64,000 bases of DNA from a virus. The position numbers were made by a program, and so were the translations under genes. Below, piece after piece: positions 41,501 to 49,307 of the stretch. Positions within the stretch are counted from its first letter, which is position 1; the number at the start of each line of letters is the position of its first letter. Location: positions 1-64,000 of IMG/VR virus record IMGVR_UViG_3300019752_000004; one strand, 5' to 3'. The notes under the pieces are model-generated. The model was not told the origin of the DNA. It searched no databases and saw nothing but the letters and a program-made list of their open reading frames with translations.

Positions 41501-41508
41501 TATTTATG
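41501..41508 (-). promoter_or_regulatory. Candidate late promoter for gp26
   Basis: CATAAATA on the minus strand, 18 nt before the ATG at 41482, with AAAGGAG in between. One base from the T4 late consensus. Confidence 0.55.
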
Positions 41509-41556
41509 TCTAGAAAACGAACACTAAATACCTACAAACGAAAAGGAGAAATGAGA

Positions 41557-41940
41557 ATGAAAATTAGTAAAAAATCTCATGAAATTATTAGATATTGTAA
41601 AGAACAGTTCAATGAAATGGAAATTGAACATAGTGACAACAGTGTATATGAATTATTGATTGGTCCAGAGAATACATTCCTTATCACGTTGTCTAAAGAC
41701 ACAGCATACATCTCATTCAGCCTGAAATGCGATCCTAGCTTCTCTGCTGTCATAGGTAATATGCTGTGTCCAAAATTTAATTTAAACATCACAGAACCCC
41801 ATATAACGACAAAAACTGGTATGGTGGCTTATGGTAGAGATGCTTATACTGAATTAAATGTAATGAGAGCTGATGAATATAATGAAGCTGTGAAAACTTT
41901 AATTCAGAATCAAATTATTGAAAATGCGATGGAGAAATAA
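41557..41940 (+). CDS. Hypothetical 127-aa protein
   Basis: ATG 41557 lies 8 nt after AGGAG; the in-frame ATG at 41551 is too close to it. MKISKKSHEIIRYCKEQFNE, then beta-rich (ELLIGPENTFLITLS). Divergent from gp26. Ends directly before the next ATG. No family recognised. Confidence 0.65.
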   Translation: MKISKKSHEIIRYCKEQFNEMEIEHSDNSVYELLIGPENTFLITLSKDTAYISFSLKCDPSFSAVIGNMLCPKFNLNITEPHITTKTGMVAYGRDAYTELNVMRADEYNEAVKTLIQNQIIENAMEK

Positions 41941-42099
41941 ATGGAAACTGAAACTACATATTTTAAAATGGAATGCAGGGCTTGCAGACAACATTATTTT
42001 CTGGTATATGAATGTGATGAAGATGAACATGATGATAATAAATCTATTTGTTGTCCATTTTGTAAATCAGAAGCTATTGAAACACTGGTTGAAGAATAA
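41941..42099 (+). CDS. Small zinc-ribbon protein, 52 aa
   Basis: METETTYFKMECRACRQHYF and SICCPFCKSE give two CxxC pairs about 26 residues apart, a classical zinc ribbon. ATG immediately follows the previous stop; its TAA overlaps the RuvC-like ATG (TAATG). Possibly a DNA- or RNA-polymerase-contact protein. Confidence 0.65.
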   Translation: METETTYFKMECRACRQHYFLVYECDEDEHDDNKSICCPFCKSEAIETLVEE

Positions 42100-42665
42100 T
42101 GATTGTAGCAGGTATAGATTATAGTATGAGTAGTCCAGCTATTTGTATTATAGACACTGAAAAACAATCATTTGATGATTTTAAATTCTACAATACTATT
42201 AAAGGTAAAAAATATTCTGGTATATATAATAATATTAGGATAGATGAGACACCAGCTAATAAAACATTTCTAAATGACATTGAAAGATATAGTTATCTAG
42301 CTAAATGGACTGTCAACATTTTAAATAAAAATAATGTTGACAAGGTTATATTAGAAGGTTATGCTATGAACGTAGTGAATAAAGGTCTTATATTTAATAT
42401 TGCAGAGAATACAGCTATATTAAAGTATATGTTATTATTAAATGGTTATGATAATATTTACACACCTGCACCAAAAGAAGTAAAAAAGTTCTTTACAGGA
42501 AGAGGTAATGCTGATAAACATGAGTGTATAGAAACCTTTGAAACTAAACATCATGTCACTATGCGTAAACTATTAGGTATTACTAAGAAAGACCCTAAAC
42601 CGATTGATGATCTAGTAGATGCGTCTGCAATTGCCGAATACGGCATAACTCTAACAGGAGAATGA
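42099..42665 (+). CDS. RuvC-like Holliday-junction resolvase / RNase H-fold nuclease
   Basis: A 188-aa protein. GIDYSMSSPAICI at the N-terminus, VILEGYAM in the middle and KPIDDLVDASAIAEY at the C-terminus give the acidic residues D, E, D(D) of RuvC-type nucleases. It could resolve branched phage DNA before packaging, the job of endonuclease VII (gp49) in T4. Whether a gp49 homologue exists elsewhere cannot be seen. Confidence 0.78.
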   Translation: MIVAGIDYSMSSPAICIIDTEKQSFDDFKFYNTIKGKKYSGIYNNIRIDETPANKTFLNDIERYSYLAKWTVNILNKNNVDKVILEGYAMNVVNKGLIFNIAENTAILKYMLLLNGYDNIYTPAPKEVKKFFTGRGNADKHECIETFETKHHVTMRKLLGITKKDPKPIDDLVDASAIAEYGITLTGE

Positions 42666-43157
42666 ATGGATAAATTTGCACTTGACAAGAATTTCATTTT
42701 ACAGTATTATAAAAATGATCCAGCTTTTCTAGTACGTATATTAGAATATAAAGTTGATTTCCGTGACATCATGAATGTCATTCTGGAACAGGATACTATT
42801 GAAGAACAGATTGAGATTATGAAAATCTGTAATGTGTCGCCACTGTTCCGTAAACTTACAAAGTCCATCCTACCGAGAAAGAATTTTCTCGTCAAAACCA
42901 AGAATATGAAAGATGATTTCGTATTCGACACCCAACAGCATACTACATGGTATGCACTTGCACGTGATATTCATCTGTATGAAGATATTGGTGAATATAG
43001 CGTAGAACAATCACAAAATCATTTACATGAAAAACTTACCGCTATGGGCGAGTATGAAGGTAATTACATACTGGGATTTATCCTAGGGGAACAATCAGAC
43101 ACACGCATCACAGATCAACTACTGATTGAGTGTGGTGTCATAGACCCTTGGGAGTAA
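42666..43157 (+). CDS. Hypothetical 163-aa protein near gp33
   Basis: GGAG site shared with the previous gene's end. Mostly helical, MDKFALDKNFILQYYKNDPA; no motif recognised. It sits where T4 carries the helicase loader gp59 (just upstream of 33 and 32), but I see no convincing gp59 similarity. Confidence 0.6.
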   Translation: MDKFALDKNFILQYYKNDPAFLVRILEYKVDFRDIMNVILEQDTIEEQIEIMKICNVSPLFRKLTKSILPRKNFLVKTKNMKDDFVFDTQQHTTWYALARDIHLYEDIGEYSVEQSQNHLHEKLTAMGEYEGNYILGFILGEQSDTRITDQLLIECGVIDPWE

Positions 43158-43163
43158 TAGTAT

Positions 43164-43406
43164 ATGCCTTTATATGAAGCTTATTGTCCATGTGGGAACA
43201 CAGAGGATTTCTTTTCTAGTGTGACCGAACGTCATGCAGATGCAGAGTCACTTGTGTGTTCTGACTGTGGTAAAAACATGTTATTAGGTTGTGGAAACGC
43301 TGCTATTATCGCTGGTGTAGCAAGCGCATATAGCAAGACTCCACAGGATTTTCGTGATCTTATGAAGAAGATAAATAAAGACCATAGGGGGTGTATGGAC
43401 CTATGA
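43164..43406 (+). CDS. FmdB-like zinc-ribbon protein
   Basis: An 80-aa protein. MPLYEAYCPCGNTEDF, then LVCSDCGKNM, matches the FmdB-type zinc ribbon (MP.Yey.C..C ... C..Cg). C-terminal tail with CGNAAI. Overlaps the next gene by 4 nt. Function unknown; FmdB-type proteins are common beside phage transcription genes. Confidence 0.65.
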   Translation: MPLYEAYCPCGNTEDFFSSVTERHADAESLVCSDCGKNMLLGCGNAAIIAGVASAYSKTPQDFRDLMKKINKDHRGCMDL

Positions 43407-43633
43407 TTAAATCAGCAGATGAAATATCAAGAGAAATAATTCTGTTATCACAGGATTCTGGCGATTCAGTTTTCAGTTGCGTCATTGATGTTTTTGAAAA
43501 ATATCAGATTGATCATATTGATGCACTCAAATTTTTGACACCTCAAATTCTGTCTGTGTTGGAAAACGAGTGTGCTGAAAAACGTATGATTGATGCAACC
43601 CCTGTAAAGTCTTTATTCGAGATGTTAAAATGA
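43403..43633 (+). CDS. 33: Late transcription coactivator (gp33-like)
   Basis: A 76-aa protein. FSCVIDVFEKYQIDHIDALK and LKFLTPQILSVLENECAEKR fit the gp33 pattern; the C-terminal PVKSLFEMLK would be the clamp-binding tail. T4 gp33 (112 aa) links gp45 to RNA polymerase in late transcription. It lies upstream of gp32 as in T4. I use ATG 43403; a GTG at 43391 is an alternative. Confidence 0.72.
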   Translation: MIKSADEISREIILLSQDSGDSVFSCVIDVFEKYQIDHIDALKFLTPQILSVLENECAEKRMIDATPVKSLFEMLK

Positions 43634-43827
43634 AATATTTAATACGTAATTATTTTAGTGAAAAGTTTCCTAATTATGATTGTGTAGAAGATAATGAAAT
43701 ACAGTGTGGTGTAACAGAAACCATACAAATTCCGTCTAGCAAAAACTATATTACAGTGTTGTACTGTGTGTGTAGTAAAACTATTAGTTACAAAATAATT
43801 CAAAACAAGCAAAAACTATGGCTATAA
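43630..43827 (+). CDS. Hypothetical 65-aa protein
   Basis: Overlaps the gp33-like stop by 4 nt (ATGA). MKYLIRNYFSEKFPNYDCVE; a small beta-rich protein. No motif recognised. Confidence 0.55.
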   Translation: MKYLIRNYFSEKFPNYDCVEDNEIQCGVTETIQIPSSKNYITVLYCVCSKTISYKIIQNKQKLWL

Positions 43828-43855
43828 GCCAAATGTAAGCAAAAAAGGAAAACTT

Positions 43856-44851
43856 ATGAACTTGAACAAATTGAGAACAATGCAGGGCAAAGGTACAGAC
43901 GCACTTAAAAAACGTTTGGAAAAGGACGGTCAAAGTGGTGGATTTAAAAAGGATGAACGCATCTGGAAACAGAGTCCTAATAGCAAAAATATCTGCGAAT
44001 GTCGTATCAGACTTCTGCCTATCCCTGCTGTAGATTTTAAGGGTGTAGAAGAAGGTAAATGGGAAGAAGATGATTTGACACCAGCAGCAAAGATTCAATC
44101 TGTATTCTTTCGCTCAAGCTCTAATCAGGTGTATGCTGAGAATTCTTTGCAGACGTTCGGTGAAGATGATCCTGTACGTGACATGGATGGACCTAACTGG
44201 GCTATCGCCAATGAAAATGATGATGAAGTGTTGAAAAAGATTTTGCGTAGAAGACTTCCACAGCACAAATTTTATGCAAATGCTTTGATCATCAATGATA
44301 GCACAAATCCAGAAAATAATGGTCAGGTTCGTCTTTTTGAATTCGGTAAGGCTATTTACAAAATCATTGAAGAAGCCAAAGAACCTGAATTTGCAGATCA
44401 GGAACCTATTGATGCCTTTTGTCCCTTTACTGGTGCAGACCTCATTCTTAATATTAAATATGAGAATCGAAAATTTAATGGTAACGATTGTAAGGTACCA
44501 AAGGATTTTGCTAACGTTAAATTTGATACACCTAAACCATTGTGCGATGGAGATGAAGAAGCTATTAAAGAGCTTTGGGAAAAATCATATTCTATCATGG
44601 AATTTTATGACCGTAAAAACTTTAAAACCTATGACGAACTTAAAAAACGTCTGATGAAAGTAATGGATTTGGATGAAGATTTGAAACCTAAAGGACTCGC
44701 ATCTAAATCTACTGGTTCTAGTCTTGAAAATGATGTCAAGGAACGTCCTGCACAGGTATCTAAACCTAATGATAATGAAGCAGTCAATGAAACTCCTGTA
44801 GAACATACAGAAGATAATCTTGATGATAGGCTTGAAAAACTGTTAGGATAG
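43856..44851 (+). CDS. 32: Single-stranded DNA-binding protein (gp32-like)
   Basis: A 331-aa protein (T4: 301). Basic N-terminus for cooperativity (LNKLRTMQGKGTDALKKRLE), OB-fold core with CECRIRLLPIP, PQHKFYANALIIND and GQVRLFEFGKAIYKII, and an acidic C-terminal tail (EHTEDNLDDRLEKLLG) for protein contacts. The zinc-binding His/Cys cluster of T4 gp32 is not seen between residues 55 and 105. AAGGAAAA site. Confidence 0.93.
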   Translation: MNLNKLRTMQGKGTDALKKRLEKDGQSGGFKKDERIWKQSPNSKNICECRIRLLPIPAVDFKGVEEGKWEEDDLTPAAKIQSVFFRSSSNQVYAENSLQTFGEDDPVRDMDGPNWAIANENDDEVLKKILRRRLPQHKFYANALIINDSTNPENNGQVRLFEFGKAIYKIIEEAKEPEFADQEPIDAFCPFTGADLILNIKYENRKFNGNDCKVPKDFANVKFDTPKPLCDGDEEAIKELWEKSYSIMEFYDRKNFKTYDELKKRLMKVMDLDEDLKPKGLASKSTGSSLENDVKERPAQVSKPNDNEAVNETPVEHTEDNLDDRLEKLLG

Positions 44852-44877
44852 ATTTAGAAATTAATTCATAAAAGTTG

Positions 44878-44938
44878 TTGACAACGTTTTTAAAGGTGTG
44901 TATTCCTGTATTTGTGAGCAGGTGATACACACCTTTTA
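44878..44938 (+). promoter_or_regulatory. Promoter embedded in stem-loop (PeSL-like), copy 5
   Basis: TTGACA (44878-44883), 17-bp spacer, TATTCC (44901-44906). Stem AAGGTGTGTAT (44893-44903) with ATACACACCTT (44925-44935) and TTT. Ends the gp32 transcript and starts the next gene. Confidence 0.82.
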
Positions 44939-44960
44939 CTTTAACAAAATGGAGAACATT

Positions 44961-45356
44961 ATGGAACTTGAAGTTGTCATTAACAAATGTTATGGTGGGT
45001 TTGGATTGTCTTTGAATGCGGTTGTAAAATACTTAGAATTATGTGACCAAGATTATTATATATACCATGACAATCATAAGATCGCTGATTTGAGTGGTCA
45101 TATTGGAAACGATGCAGACATGTACATTGTATGCACAGAGAATCATGGTGAATATATCTCTAACTCAAAAGTATTATCGGTGGATGTATTCAATTATCAT
45201 ACAATCAAAAGAACTGATAAAAATTTGATACATGTTGTGAGAGAGCTTGGAGAAATGGCAAATGTCAACGGATCAAATTTAAAAATTGAGTCAATTGAAA
45301 TTGATTTGGATACTATGATCACTGATCTTGATGGATATGAAAATATTAATCTTTAA
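44961..45356 (+). CDS. Conserved hypothetical (INKCYGGFGLS family)
   Basis: A 131-aa protein. MELEVVINKCYGGFGLSLNA is the start of a family seen in phages and bacteria, of unknown function. ATG 44961 with GGAG in the shared ATGGAGAACATT leader. Single gene under PeSL-like copy 5. Confidence 0.75.
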   Translation: MELEVVINKCYGGFGLSLNAVVKYLELCDQDYYIYHDNHKIADLSGHIGNDADMYIVCTENHGEYISNSKVLSVDVFNYHTIKRTDKNLIHVVRELGEMANVNGSNLKIESIEIDLDTMITDLDGYENINL

Positions 45357-45418
45357 AAGTGCTGATGAAATTGAACGTGTAACAGCTTTGTACGAAAGTA
45401 TTTAACATTCACCCTGTT

Positions 45419-45426
45419 TATAAATA
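45419..45426 (+). promoter_or_regulatory. Late promoter (TATAAATA) of gp4
   Basis: Exact T4 late consensus only 6 nt before the gp4 ATG. With initiation about 11-13 nt past the first base of the box, the mRNA would be nearly leaderless, and no ribosome site is visible. Confidence 0.75.
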
Positions 45427-45431
45427 TCTAC

Positions 45432-45926
45432 ATGAGTAGAAAATATAAACAGGGTGTTTTTGTACCTAAGAACCCACAAAAATATAAAGGCAATGTTAAT
45501 AACATCATATATCGTAGTTCATGGGAACAGATAGCTTTTAGATTCTGCGACCAGACTACAGATGTTATATGGTGGCAAAGTGAAGAAACTGTAATCGAAT
45601 ATATTTCACCAGTTGATAATAATTCTCACAGATATTATATGGATATCACTATGTGTGTAAGACAAGCATCTGGTAAAGAACAGGTGTTCATGGTCGAAAT
45701 CAAACCTAAAGAACAGACTGTATTTCCTCAGAGGAAACGGAAAAAAGAGTTGACATTTCTAAAAGAAGTTGAAACATATAGTATTAACGCAGCAAAATGG
45801 AATGCAGCTAAAAAGGTTTGTGAACGACATGGATATAAATTTTTAATCTGGACACAGGATCATCTATTGCCTAAAAAGCCAGCTAGATTAAAAAGATTTA
45901 AAAAACCTGTTGACAAACGAAAATGA
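45432..45926 (+). CDS. 4: Head completion protein (gp4-like)
   Basis: A 164-aa protein (T4: 150). MSRKYKQGVFVPKNPQKYKG is the expected start; IIYRSSWE, YYMDITMCV and FMVEIKPK fit a PD-(D/E)xK nuclease core. gp4 trims or completes the DNA-filled head before tail joining. Late promoter directly upstream. The early promoter of the next unit overlaps its last codons. Confidence 0.93.
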   Translation: MSRKYKQGVFVPKNPQKYKGNVNNIIYRSSWEQIAFRFCDQTTDVIWWQSEETVIEYISPVDNNSHRYYMDITMCVRQASGKEQVFMVEIKPKEQTVFPQRKRKKELTFLKEVETYSINAAKWNAAKKVCERHGYKFLIWTQDHLLPKKPARLKRFKKPVDKRK

Positions 45927-45938
45927 GTTGAATATAAC
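45910..45938 (+). promoter_or_regulatory. Early promoter with conserved leader (family B), copy 1
   Basis: TTGACA (45910-45915), 17-bp spacer, TATAAC (45933-45938). The downstream leader (ATTCATGGAAGGCAAAGAT, then AACTTAACAAAATGGAG) is shared with copies at 49980, 50347 and 52256. The -35 lies inside gp4. Drives the small genes 45989-47537. Confidence 0.85.
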
Positions 45939-45988
45939 TGGATTCATGGAAGGCAAAGATTTATAAACTTAACAAAATGGAGTTCGTG

Positions 45989-46192
45989 ATGGAAAAGGCA
46001 TTTATTATTGTACGTGTGGTTGACAATCTCAGATGGAATGAAACAACAAAATACAACCAGTGTGTTATGTTGGATGAAGAACTTGCCAATAAAAAGTGTG
46101 ATGAACTGAATACAGAAGCACGGGTGCATAATGCTGGCAATGGTCATGTTAAAAACAGTTACCGTGTAGAAATCGTTAACGTGGAGAAATAA
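45989..46192 (+). CDS. Hypothetical 67-aa protein
   Basis: ATG 45989 with GGAG upstream (ATGGAGTTCGTG leader). MEKAFIIVRVVDNLRWNETT: beta-alpha, basic/acidic mixed, ends with VNVEK directly before the next gene. First gene under early promoter B copy 1. Confidence 0.65.
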   Translation: MEKAFIIVRVVDNLRWNETTKYNQCVMLDEELANKKCDELNTEARVHNAGNGHVKNSYRVEIVNVEK

Positions 46193-46193
46193 A

Positions 46194-46439
46194 ATGAAAC
46201 TGTATGGATTGAGACATAAAGAAACTGGGGTAATCCTCCGTGTTATTACACCACTTCCACAGGACCATTATTTAACAGTTAGACCAATTGGCGGTGTATG
46301 GGCTACACCTAACTACGATGATGCACTTTATGTGGCTAATAATGAAAACTTAGAATTTGCAGCATGTCCATACAATAGACCACAAAATGGTTATTGTGGT
46401 TACCTCGAAGTTGTTGAACTTGAAATCGTGGAGAAATAA
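46194..46439 (+). CDS. Hypothetical 81-aa protein
   Basis: MKLYGLRHKETGVILRVITP; small beta-rich protein. GTGGAGAAATAAA before ATG is the same junction as before the next gene. Its ending (VELEIVEK) resembles the end of its neighbour upstream (VEIVNVEK), so the pair may be a duplicated family. Confidence 0.65.
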   Translation: MKLYGLRHKETGVILRVITPLPQDHYLTVRPIGGVWATPNYDDALYVANNENLEFAACPYNRPQNGYCGYLEVVELEIVEK

Positions 46440-46440
46440 A

Positions 46441-46710
46441 ATGGAAGTTAAATACGCATTGGATAAACGAAATTTCAAAATTATCAGTGGCGAATATCGT
46501 GAGGAAACCGTTGGATACGTTAGAGAGTTCTACCTTGGAAAAACTCAGATTTATGGTGTGCCTATTTTTGACACAATGGAACAGTTATATGAGCATTATA
46601 ATACACTTCTGGCATCTGAGAAACACCGTGGTGAACTGATTATAACTGAAGCAGCGTCTAACATGGTCAAACTTACTAAATTGTGTTTCGGCAATGATTC
46701 TGTTCTTTAA
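46441..46710 (+). CDS. Hypothetical 89-aa protein
   Basis: ATG 46441 with GGAG 9 nt upstream and the same GTGGAGAAATAAA junction as the gene before. MEVKYALDKRNFKIISGEYR. No motif recognised. Confidence 0.65.
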   Translation: MEVKYALDKRNFKIISGEYREETVGYVREFYLGKTQIYGVPIFDTMEQLYEHYNTLLASEKHRGELIITEAASNMVKLTKLCFGNDSVL

Positions 46711-46754
46711 ACCTCATACAGACCATTATATTGGTCACAATAAAGGATATTAAA

Positions 46755-46982
46755 ATGAAACGTAAACTTGAGATTGGTGATTCATTTATTGATAGGTATG
46801 AAAATGGTTACATATTCTCTGGCATCGTTGGTGGTAGTGTATGCCTTACTATGATGCTTGGAACCGTACCAGTTCCTTTATATTTCAAAGTCAATGAAAT
46901 GCACTATTACCGTGATGTATTTATTGTAGAGTCTGATACAGTTGATGGTGAAACATATGTGTATGTAGAGATGCACAAATAA
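46755..46982 (+). CDS. Hypothetical 75-aa protein
   Basis: ATG 46755 after AAAGGATATTAAA, a junction repeated before the next gene (AAAGGATATTGAA). MKRKLEIGDSFIDRYENGYI; beta-rich with one moderately hydrophobic stretch. No family recognised. Confidence 0.65.
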   Translation: MKRKLEIGDSFIDRYENGYIFSGIVGGSVCLTMMLGTVPVPLYFKVNEMHYYRDVFIVESDTVDGETYVYVEMHK

Positions 46983-46993
46983 AGGATATTGAA

Positions 46994-47161
46994 ATGAAAC
47001 CAGTTGTAGGAAAATACTATTACATCCGAATTGTTGAACTTTCAGAAGATGTTCTTGATTTAACTACATTCACCACATACTGTTTTATGGTAATTGGTTT
47101 CATGGGTCCGTTAGGGACTCTCTATTTAACATCAGAGAAAAAGGTTGGTTTCAATGACTAA
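46994..47161 (+). CDS. Small hypothetical protein, 55 aa
   Basis: MKPVVGKYYYIRIVELSEDV, ending SEKKVGFND. AAAGGATATTGAA gives a good ribosome site. It overlaps the next start by 8 nt. Beta-rich; the opening resembles small SH3-like phage proteins, not further assignable. Confidence 0.6.
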   Translation: MKPVVGKYYYIRIVELSEDVLDLTTFTTYCFMVIGFMGPLGTLYLTSEKKVGFND

Positions 47162-47537
47162 AGACACAGAAGTAATTTCAGAATGTGTACAGTTGCTTGA
47201 TCTCAATTATGAACGTGAATTTCTACTCAGTGAGTTGAATAAACACCTGACACATCCACTCGAAAAAGAACATGTAACATACATCACATCTAATAAAGAT
47301 TTGGATAGAAGACTGACAAACCAATGGCAGACGTTTTTAGAAGTTGTTGATGAGTATATTGACACCTATGATCTTAGATATGAACTTGAAACCATCAATG
47401 GTTTTGACTGGATGCTTGTATTTTATCAAAACCTCTATCTTTTTAAAATTTATAAGAAACCACAGGATGTAGACGCATCTAATTATATGGAAGAATTCAT
47501 GTTGAATCTAATCAAGACTTCAAAGTGTGGTTTCTAA
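47154..47537 (+). CDS. Hypothetical 127-aa helical protein
   Basis: ATG 47154 overlaps the preceding stop; AAAAGGTT lies upstream. MTKDTEVISECVQLLDLNYE, helical and acidic. Last gene of the unit started at 45910; the following late promoter overlaps its 3' end. Confidence 0.62.
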   Translation: MTKDTEVISECVQLLDLNYEREFLLSELNKHLTHPLEKEHVTYITSNKDLDRRLTNQWQTFLEVVDEYIDTYDLRYELETINGFDWMLVFYQNLYLFKIYKKPQDVDASNYMEEFMLNLIKTSKCGF

Positions 47538-47545
47538 CATAAATA
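47538..47545 (+). promoter_or_regulatory. Late promoter (CATAAATA)
   Basis: One base from the T4 late consensus, 5 nt before the ATG at 47551, with GGGA in between. As for gp4, the mRNA leader would be extremely short. Confidence 0.6.
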
Positions 47546-47550
47546 GGGAT

Positions 47551-48237
47551 ATGGCACCTAAAAAACAAAAACAAGATTTTCTAAGCGCAACTGAAAGACA
47601 ACAGTCTGGTGATATTGCTGCACGTTATAAAAATGCCTACAGGAACTCTGTAGGTCAACGTGCGGCTCTTCACACACGTAAAGCACATCAATGGTACATG
47701 AAACGTATCTCAAAGGATGTGAAACAGGCTAACAGTCTGAGAAAGAAAGTTGTAGGTGAAGAAAAATATAGAAGACGGGGTAGAGGGGAAATTAGAATAG
47801 GTGATTTGTATCTGTTTCAATATCCTGATCCAGTTCATAAAGACACCTTACCATATTATGATACATGGCCCTGTGTATTCTTTTTTGATGAATACACATC
47901 AAAGGCTGGTAAACGTATTGTGCTTGGTTTAAATTTCCACTATCTGCCGCCAGCACTCCGATATAAATTATTTGATGATCTACTTAAACTCAGAAATGAA
48001 AAACGGTATAGACCAACCACTCGGTTGAAAATGAGTTGGAAGACCATCAAAGCAGCTTCAAAAACAAATGCATATGCGGCAGCTGTACACGCATATAGAG
48101 TTGACAGAATACGTGGTGGTCTGATAAAGGTTAATCCTACTGACTGGGCACAAGTTATTGCATTGCCTATTGCTAACTGGAAAAAATCTAGTAGACAAAA
48201 TGTATATGCTGATACAAAATCTAAATTGAGGAAGTAG
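47551..48237 (+). CDS. Virion structural protein, conserved in T4-like marine phages
   Basis: A 228-aa protein, basic N-terminus. LYLFQYPDPVHKDTLPYYDT, then WPCVFFFDEY and LGLNFHYLPPALRYKLFDDL resemble a conserved virion protein of T4-related phages that usually lies near gp4 and gp53. Late promoter upstream. The exact role (head or baseplate) is not clear from sequence. Confidence 0.65.
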   Translation: MAPKKQKQDFLSATERQQSGDIAARYKNAYRNSVGQRAALHTRKAHQWYMKRISKDVKQANSLRKKVVGEEKYRRRGRGEIRIGDLYLFQYPDPVHKDTLPYYDTWPCVFFFDEYTSKAGKRIVLGLNFHYLPPALRYKLFDDLLKLRNEKRYRPTTRLKMSWKTIKAASKTNAYAAAVHAYRVDRIRGGLIKVNPTDWAQVIALPIANWKKSSRQNVYADTKSKLRK

Positions 48238-48238
48238 T

Positions 48239-48649
48239 ATGAAAGATTTAGGAATGATTGAATCTCATGATGACATCAATCAATATATCATCGCTATAGG
48301 TGATGAAAGATTTTATAATATGAAACCTATACACGGATTCAATATATTTGGATTATTAGAATATAAAGATGAAATACATTTTATGTGTGCAGATGATGGT
48401 CATTATTGGTCCGAAGGTATTGTGAACCCAGTCAATATCAATAAATTTCGTGAATTTGTCTGTATGTTGGAAAACGCTATTGATATTAAGAAATCTAGAA
48501 TTATTATAAGAAATAAAAAATTGTTCCGTAACAATGATTATTGTTGTAAAATTGATGGAAAGACTATTTCTATGATTTTTGAGGATATAAATCTTACTTT
48601 CGATATCGCGTGGCTTCCAGTGTTGATTAAAACATTAGATATAGAATAG
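48239..48649 (+). CDS. Hypothetical 136-aa protein
   Basis: Starts 1 nt after the structural gene's stop with GAGGAAG upstream. MKDLGMIESHDDINQYIIAI; mixed alpha/beta, no motif recognised. Confidence 0.62.
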   Translation: MKDLGMIESHDDINQYIIAIGDERFYNMKPIHGFNIFGLLEYKDEIHFMCADDGHYWSEGIVNPVNINKFREFVCMLENAIDIKKSRIIIRNKKLFRNNDYCCKIDGKTISMIFEDINLTFDIAWLPVLIKTLDIE

Positions 48650-48657
48650 GAATTAGT

Positions 48658-48930
48658 ATGTATTTGAAAAAGGAAAAGAGAAAAGTTGAAGTTGTGAGTG
48701 AAGTTGATGTATTGTTTGTGACGGTCCAATGTGATCGTTGTGGTAAAATTGAAGAATTGGAAGACAAAGAACCTGATGACTATTTATATCAGAGTATCAC
48801 ATATGTCAATGGTTGGGCTGTTGTTATTGCGGAGTCTAAAAACCATGATAGGGATAATATAAACATCTGTCCTGATTGCACAAAAAGCTTCTTTGAAGAA
48901 TATACAAAATTTCATAAATTAGATGATTAA
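48658..48930 (+). CDS. Zinc-ribbon-like hypothetical, 90 aa
   Basis: VQCDRCGKIEELEDKEPDDY and NICPDCTKSFFEEY supply two CxxC pairs about 40 residues apart, a layout seen in small bacterial and phage zinc proteins. Overlaps the next gene by 8 nt. Confidence 0.65.
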   Translation: MYLKKEKRKVEVVSEVDVLFVTVQCDRCGKIEELEDKEPDDYLYQSITYVNGWAVVIAESKNHDRDNINICPDCTKSFFEEYTKFHKLDD

Positions 48931-49228
48931 CATTGAACATATTGAAAAGACTCTAAATGATTTGTTGGAATCATACGGATATGGTAAGAAAATGGTTTTA
49001 ATAGAATCATCTGGTGCCAAAATCGAATTATCTGCCAATTTAGAACGTGAACGGATGTTGCAAGGGTTTGACGATATCAATAATTCATGGGATATTAGAT
49101 CAATGAATAAAATGATTCGTAGACAAAACACTGTTACTGAATTTGTTAAAATCCCAAAGGGTACTGGAATGATTCGAAGACGTGGAAACAACACTGGATA
49201 TAGAAGAGAACGTTTTTACAGACGATGA
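48923..49228 (+). CDS. Hypothetical 101-aa protein with basic tail
   Basis: MINIEHIEKTLNDLLESYGY; C-terminus rich in Arg and Gly (RRRGNNTGYRRERFYRR), suggesting nucleic-acid binding. Ends before a hairpin terminator. Confidence 0.62.
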   Translation: MINIEHIEKTLNDLLESYGYGKKMVLIESSGAKIELSANLERERMLQGFDDINNSWDIRSMNKMIRRQNTVTEFVKIPKGTGMIRRRGNNTGYRRERFYRR

Positions 49229-49235
49229 ATAAACA

Positions 49236-49287
49236 CCCGAAACCCCGTATCATGAATACGTAATATGATTTAATCAGGGGTTTTGGG
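49236..49287 (+). terminator. Large-loop hairpin, probable terminator
   Basis: CCCGAAACCCC (49236-49246) pairs with GGGGTTTTGGG (49277-49287) around a 30-nt loop (one G-T pair), after the stop at 49228. The following TTAATT is only a weak T-run. Confidence 0.6.
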
Positions 49288-49307
49288 TTAATTAAAAGGA
49301 GTGATGA

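Noticed and set aside
42666-43157. gp59 helicase loader
   Set aside because: Position upstream of gp33 and gp32 fits, but no recognisable gp59 motif or length match.
45337-45405. 22-codon ORF (MKILIFKSADEIERVTALYE...)
   Set aside because: Starts inside the previous gene with no ribosome site; too short to support.
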